Notes under the pieces: generated by a model
The model's database searches: none
Seen by the model: the letters and a program-made list of their open reading frames with translations, nothing else
Told to the model about the DNA's origin: nothing
Source: Cupriavidus necator
GTDB lineage: Bacteria; Pseudomonadota; Gammaproteobacteria; Burkholderiales; Burkholderiaceae
DNA: 64,000 nt
Direction of reading: 5' to 3'
NCBI RefSeq assembly: GCF_013141915.1
Contig: NZ_SROX01000011.1
Location: forward strand, 1 to 64,000
Position numbers and translations under genes: made by a program
In this document: positions 61,766-64,000 of the stretch, piece after piece
Position numbering within the stretch: the stretch's first letter is position 1
How the letters are laid out: each line of letters opens with the position of its first letter

Positions 61766-62554
61766 TCAGAACGTGCCCGGAAAGGCGCCGCCGTCGAGCA
61801 GGATGTTCTGGCCGGTGATGTAGCCGGCATGGCGACTGCACAGGAAGGCGCAGGTGGCGCCGAACTCGGCCGGCTCGCCGAAGCGGCGCGACGGGTTCGC
61901 GGCGGCGCGGCGCTGCGCCACTTCCTCGACGCTCAGGCCGGCCTTCTTGGCGCCGCCTTCCATGGTCTTGAACAGGCGGTCGGTATTGAACGGGCCGGGC
62001 AGCAGGTTGTTGATGGTCACGCCGTGCTGCGCCACTTCGCGCGCCACGCCGGCGACAAAGCCGGTCAGGCCGGAGCGCGCGCCATTGGACAGGCCCAGCA
62101 CGTCAATCGGCGCCTTCACTGCGCCGCTGGTGATATTGATGATGCGGCCCCACTTGCGCGCGATCATGCCGTCGACGGTGGCCTTGATCAGCTCGATCGG
62201 GGTCAGCATGTTGGCGTCCAGCGCGGCCAGCCAGTCGCTGCGCTCCCAGTCGCGGAAGTTGCCCGGCGGCGGGCCGCCGGCGTTGTTGACCAGGATGTCG
62301 AGCTGGCCCAGCCTGGCCACGGCGTCCAGCGCCGCCTTGCGGCCTTCGGGCGTGGTGATGTCGGTCGCTACCGCGATCACGCGACGGCCATGGCGCGCGC
62401 GCAGGTCGGCGGCGGCCTTTTCCAGCGCTTCGGCGCCGCGCGCCACGATCACCACGTCGACGCCCTCGGCGGCCAGCGCATCGGCGCAGGCAAAGCCCAG
62501 GCCCTTGCTGGCGCCGCATACCAGCGCATGCTTGCCGCGCAGTCCCAGATCCAT
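61766..62554 (-). CDS. SDR family protein with altered catalytic motif
   Basis: The 262-residue protein has the cofactor motif 'ALVCGASKGLGFACADALAAEG' and NNAGGPPPG. The catalytic YxxxK is replaced by SNGAR in 'DVLGLSNGARSGLTGF', so the Tyr and Lys are Ser and Arg, while the serine of 'INITSGA' is kept. Such SDR variants exist but their activity is unclear. ATG 62554 is the family start. Confidence 0.85.
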   Translation of the reverse strand: MDLGLRGKHALVCGASKGLGFACADALAAEGVDVVIVARGAEALEKAAADLRARHGRRVIAVATDITTPEGRKAALDAVARLGQLDILVNNAGGPPPGNFRDWERSDWLAALDANMLTPIELIKATVDGMIARKWGRIINITSGAVKAPIDVLGLSNGARSGLTGFVAGVAREVAQHGVTINNLLPGPFNTDRLFKTMEGGAKKAGLSVEEVAQRRAAANPSRRFGEPAEFGATCAFLCSRHAGYITGQNILLDGGAFPGTF

Positions 62555-62609
62555 GTGTTTCTCCTTTGTCTGTTGTCTTGGACGGGCCGGCCCCCGGGCC
62601 GCCCCGGAA

Positions 62610-63569
62610 TCAGGTTCGTTTTGCCGACAGCAAATACATGCCACCCATTACCAGCGCGCTGCCGGCCAGCTGCACGCCGCTGACGGGCTCGCCCAGCAGC
62701 CAGAAAGCGAGGAACAGCGTCGACACCGGCCCGATCATGCCGGCCTGCGACGCCATCGGCGCACCGATGCGCGACACCGCCACCATGGTCAGCGACACCG
62801 GCAGCACGGTGCAGAACACCGCATTGACGAGCGACAGCCACATCACCGGCGCCGGCTGCGCCAGTTCCGCCACCGGCCGGCCCAGCGCCAGGTACTGGAC
62901 CACGCAGCAGGCGGTCGACACGCACATGGCATATGCCACCAGCCGCAGCGAGCCGATGCGCCGCACCAGCTCGCCGCTCAGGATCAGGTAGATACCGTAG
63001 GTGATGGCGCTGCCCAGTACCAGCGCGCCGCCCAGCCACACCTGGCTGCCGCTGACATCGAGGTCATGCGCGAACACCAGCACGATGCCGGCATAGGCCA
63101 GCAGCAGCGAGGTCCATTGGCGCGTGCCGATCGGCCGGCGGAACAGCAGCGCGGTGGCCAGCAGCACGAACGATGGCGTCAGGAACAGGATCAGCCGCTC
63201 CAGTCCGGCGGTGATGTACTGCAGGCCGATGAAGTCCAGGAAGCTGGACAGGTAGTAGCCGATAAAGCCAAGAAACACCACGCGGCCCCGATCGGCCCAC
63301 GACAGCGGCGCCAGCCGGCGCGACTGCCACCAGCCGATCGCCATGAACAGCGGCACCGCGAACAGCATGCGCAGCGTGATCACCATCACGGCATCGACGT
63401 TATAGCGGTACATCAGCTTGGCGACGATCGCCTTGGCCGAAAACAGCACCGCGCCCACGGCGGCGATGACGAGCCCCGAGCGCTGCGGCGACGGCAGCGC
63501 GGCGGGCACGGCGAGAGACTTCTGGGAGGCGGGCACGAAAGAATACCGGGCGGGAAAGCGGGCCGGCAC
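62610..63569 (-). CDS. EamA family transporter
   Basis: The 319-residue protein has about ten helices in two EamA repeats ('AIVAKLMYRYNVDAVMVITLRMLFAVPLFM' and 'MVAVSRIGAPMASQAGMIGPVSTLFLAFWLLGEPV'). It is a drug/metabolite exporter family inner-membrane protein of unknown substrate. The start is not certain: GTG 63569 and GTG 63536 are both possible. It is divergent from the MarR gene. Confidence 0.85.
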   Translation of the reverse strand: MPARFPARYSFVPASQKSLAVPAALPSPQRSGLVIAAVGAVLFSAKAIVAKLMYRYNVDAVMVITLRMLFAVPLFMAIGWWQSRRLAPLSWADRGRVVFLGFIGYYLSSFLDFIGLQYITAGLERLILFLTPSFVLLATALLFRRPIGTRQWTSLLLAYAGIVLVFAHDLDVSGSQVWLGGALVLGSAITYGIYLILSGELVRRIGSLRLVAYAMCVSTACCVVQYLALGRPVAELAQPAPVMWLSLVNAVFCTVLPVSLTMVAVSRIGAPMASQAGMIGPVSTLFLAFWLLGEPVSGVQLAGSALVMGGMYLLSAKRT

Positions 63570-63706
63570 GGCGGCCCCGCAAAACGACCCGACGATTGTA
63601 TTCGAAAAGACGCGAGGGCATCGGACGCCGCCTCGGGGCGCGTGCCACCTGTTCAGCGACCTTCCTCGGTATACTCTGGGTCACCTCCAGCCACCGCATC
63701 TGTTTC

Positions 63707-64000
63707 GTGCCCCAGCCCGCCGACACGCCTTCCGGCAAGCCCGCCGCCGACTATGACTTCACCGAACAGGTGGGCCACCTGCTGCGGCGCGCCTACCAGC
63801 GCCACGTGGCGATCTTCCAGCAGACCATCCCGGATTCGCAGCTGACCGCGGCGCAGTTCGTGGTGCTGTGCGCGGTGCGGGACCGGCAGCCGTGTTCGAT
63901 GAACGAGGTGGTGCGCGCCACCGCGATCGATCAGGCCACGGTGCGCGGCATCATCGACCGGCTGAAATCACGCAAGCTGATCGCGGTCTCGCACGATCCC
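63707..64000 (+). CDS. MarR family regulator (partial, cut by window end)
   Basis: From GTG 63707 the frame gives 98 residues that run into the window end without stop. The visible part has 'FTEQVGHLLRRAYQRHVAIFQQTIPD', then 'LTAAQFVVLCAVRDRQPCSMNEVVRATAIDQATVRGIIDRLKSRKLIAVSHDP', a clear MarR winged-helix start. It is divergent from the EamA transporter, a common regulator-exporter pairing. Confidence 0.85.
   Translation, partial: MPQPADTPSGKPAADYDFTEQVGHLLRRAYQRHVAIFQQTIPDSQLTAAQFVVLCAVRDRQPCSMNEVVRATAIDQATVRGIIDRLKSRKLIAVSHDP

Overview
The window looks like a chromosomal segment of a beta-proteobacterium of the Cupriavidus/Ralstonia group. The evidence is the high G+C codon usage, a Burkholderiales-type porin, the 67-residue omega subunit in a gmk-rpoZ-spoT block, and a beta-type gene mix including PuuD urate hydroxylase, LpxO, PPK2 and MocR regulators. 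The genus is an inference from gene content; no rRNA is present. I see no insertion sequence, integrase, prophage or CRISPR array. About 66 protein genes and four tRNAs fill the window.

Layout. 0-6.2 kb is a urate catabolism cluster: puuD and uraH on the minus strand, diverging from a GntR/FCD regulator, an NCS2 purine permease, puuE and uraD on the plus strand. The divergent region carries an array of TTGT-N2-ACAA sites. 6.3-15.4 kb holds a porin, a small Cys-rich protein, malic enzyme (maeB), a DUF4136 lipoprotein, pepN and fbp. A tRNA-Thr follows. 15.6-24.5 kb holds PPK2, a berberine-bridge-type FAD oxidase, a CapA-like protein, an orphan FapA/DUF342 protein, a methyltransferase, a DUF1415 protein and a HI0933-type flavoprotein. 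24.5-37 kb is a run of short units: a second flavoprotein, two MocR regulators each with a divergent partner, a PAS-PAS-GGDEF cyclase, lpxO, a DUF2252 protein, a PiuC-type dioxygenase and several small unknown genes.

37-48 kb is an information and signalling core: tRNA-fMet, tRNA-Arg, greB, the (p)ppGpp enzyme, rpoZ, gmk and a YicC-family gene. A Ser/Thr kinase and a PP2C phosphatase diverge from these and lead into rph, rdgB and hemW. 48-54.5 kb has a glycine-zipper lipoprotein, tRNA-Ser, a very small HExxH protein, a four-gene osmoprotectant ABC operon read from a strong distant promoter, and a pirin. 54.7-59.6 kb is a BMP-type nucleoside ABC importer followed by a repeat-like hairpin pair. 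60-64 kb has a YkvA protein, a quinone oxidoreductase, methylglyoxal synthase, an atypical SDR, an EamA transporter and the start of a MarR regulator cut by the window end.

The genes mostly form ordinary housekeeping and catabolic units. I found no clearly new multi-gene system. The items most worth follow-up are the urate operator array, the kinase/phosphatase pair beside the stringent-response block, the long leader of the osmoprotectant operon, the duplicated sensor module of the cyclase, and the MocR palindromes.
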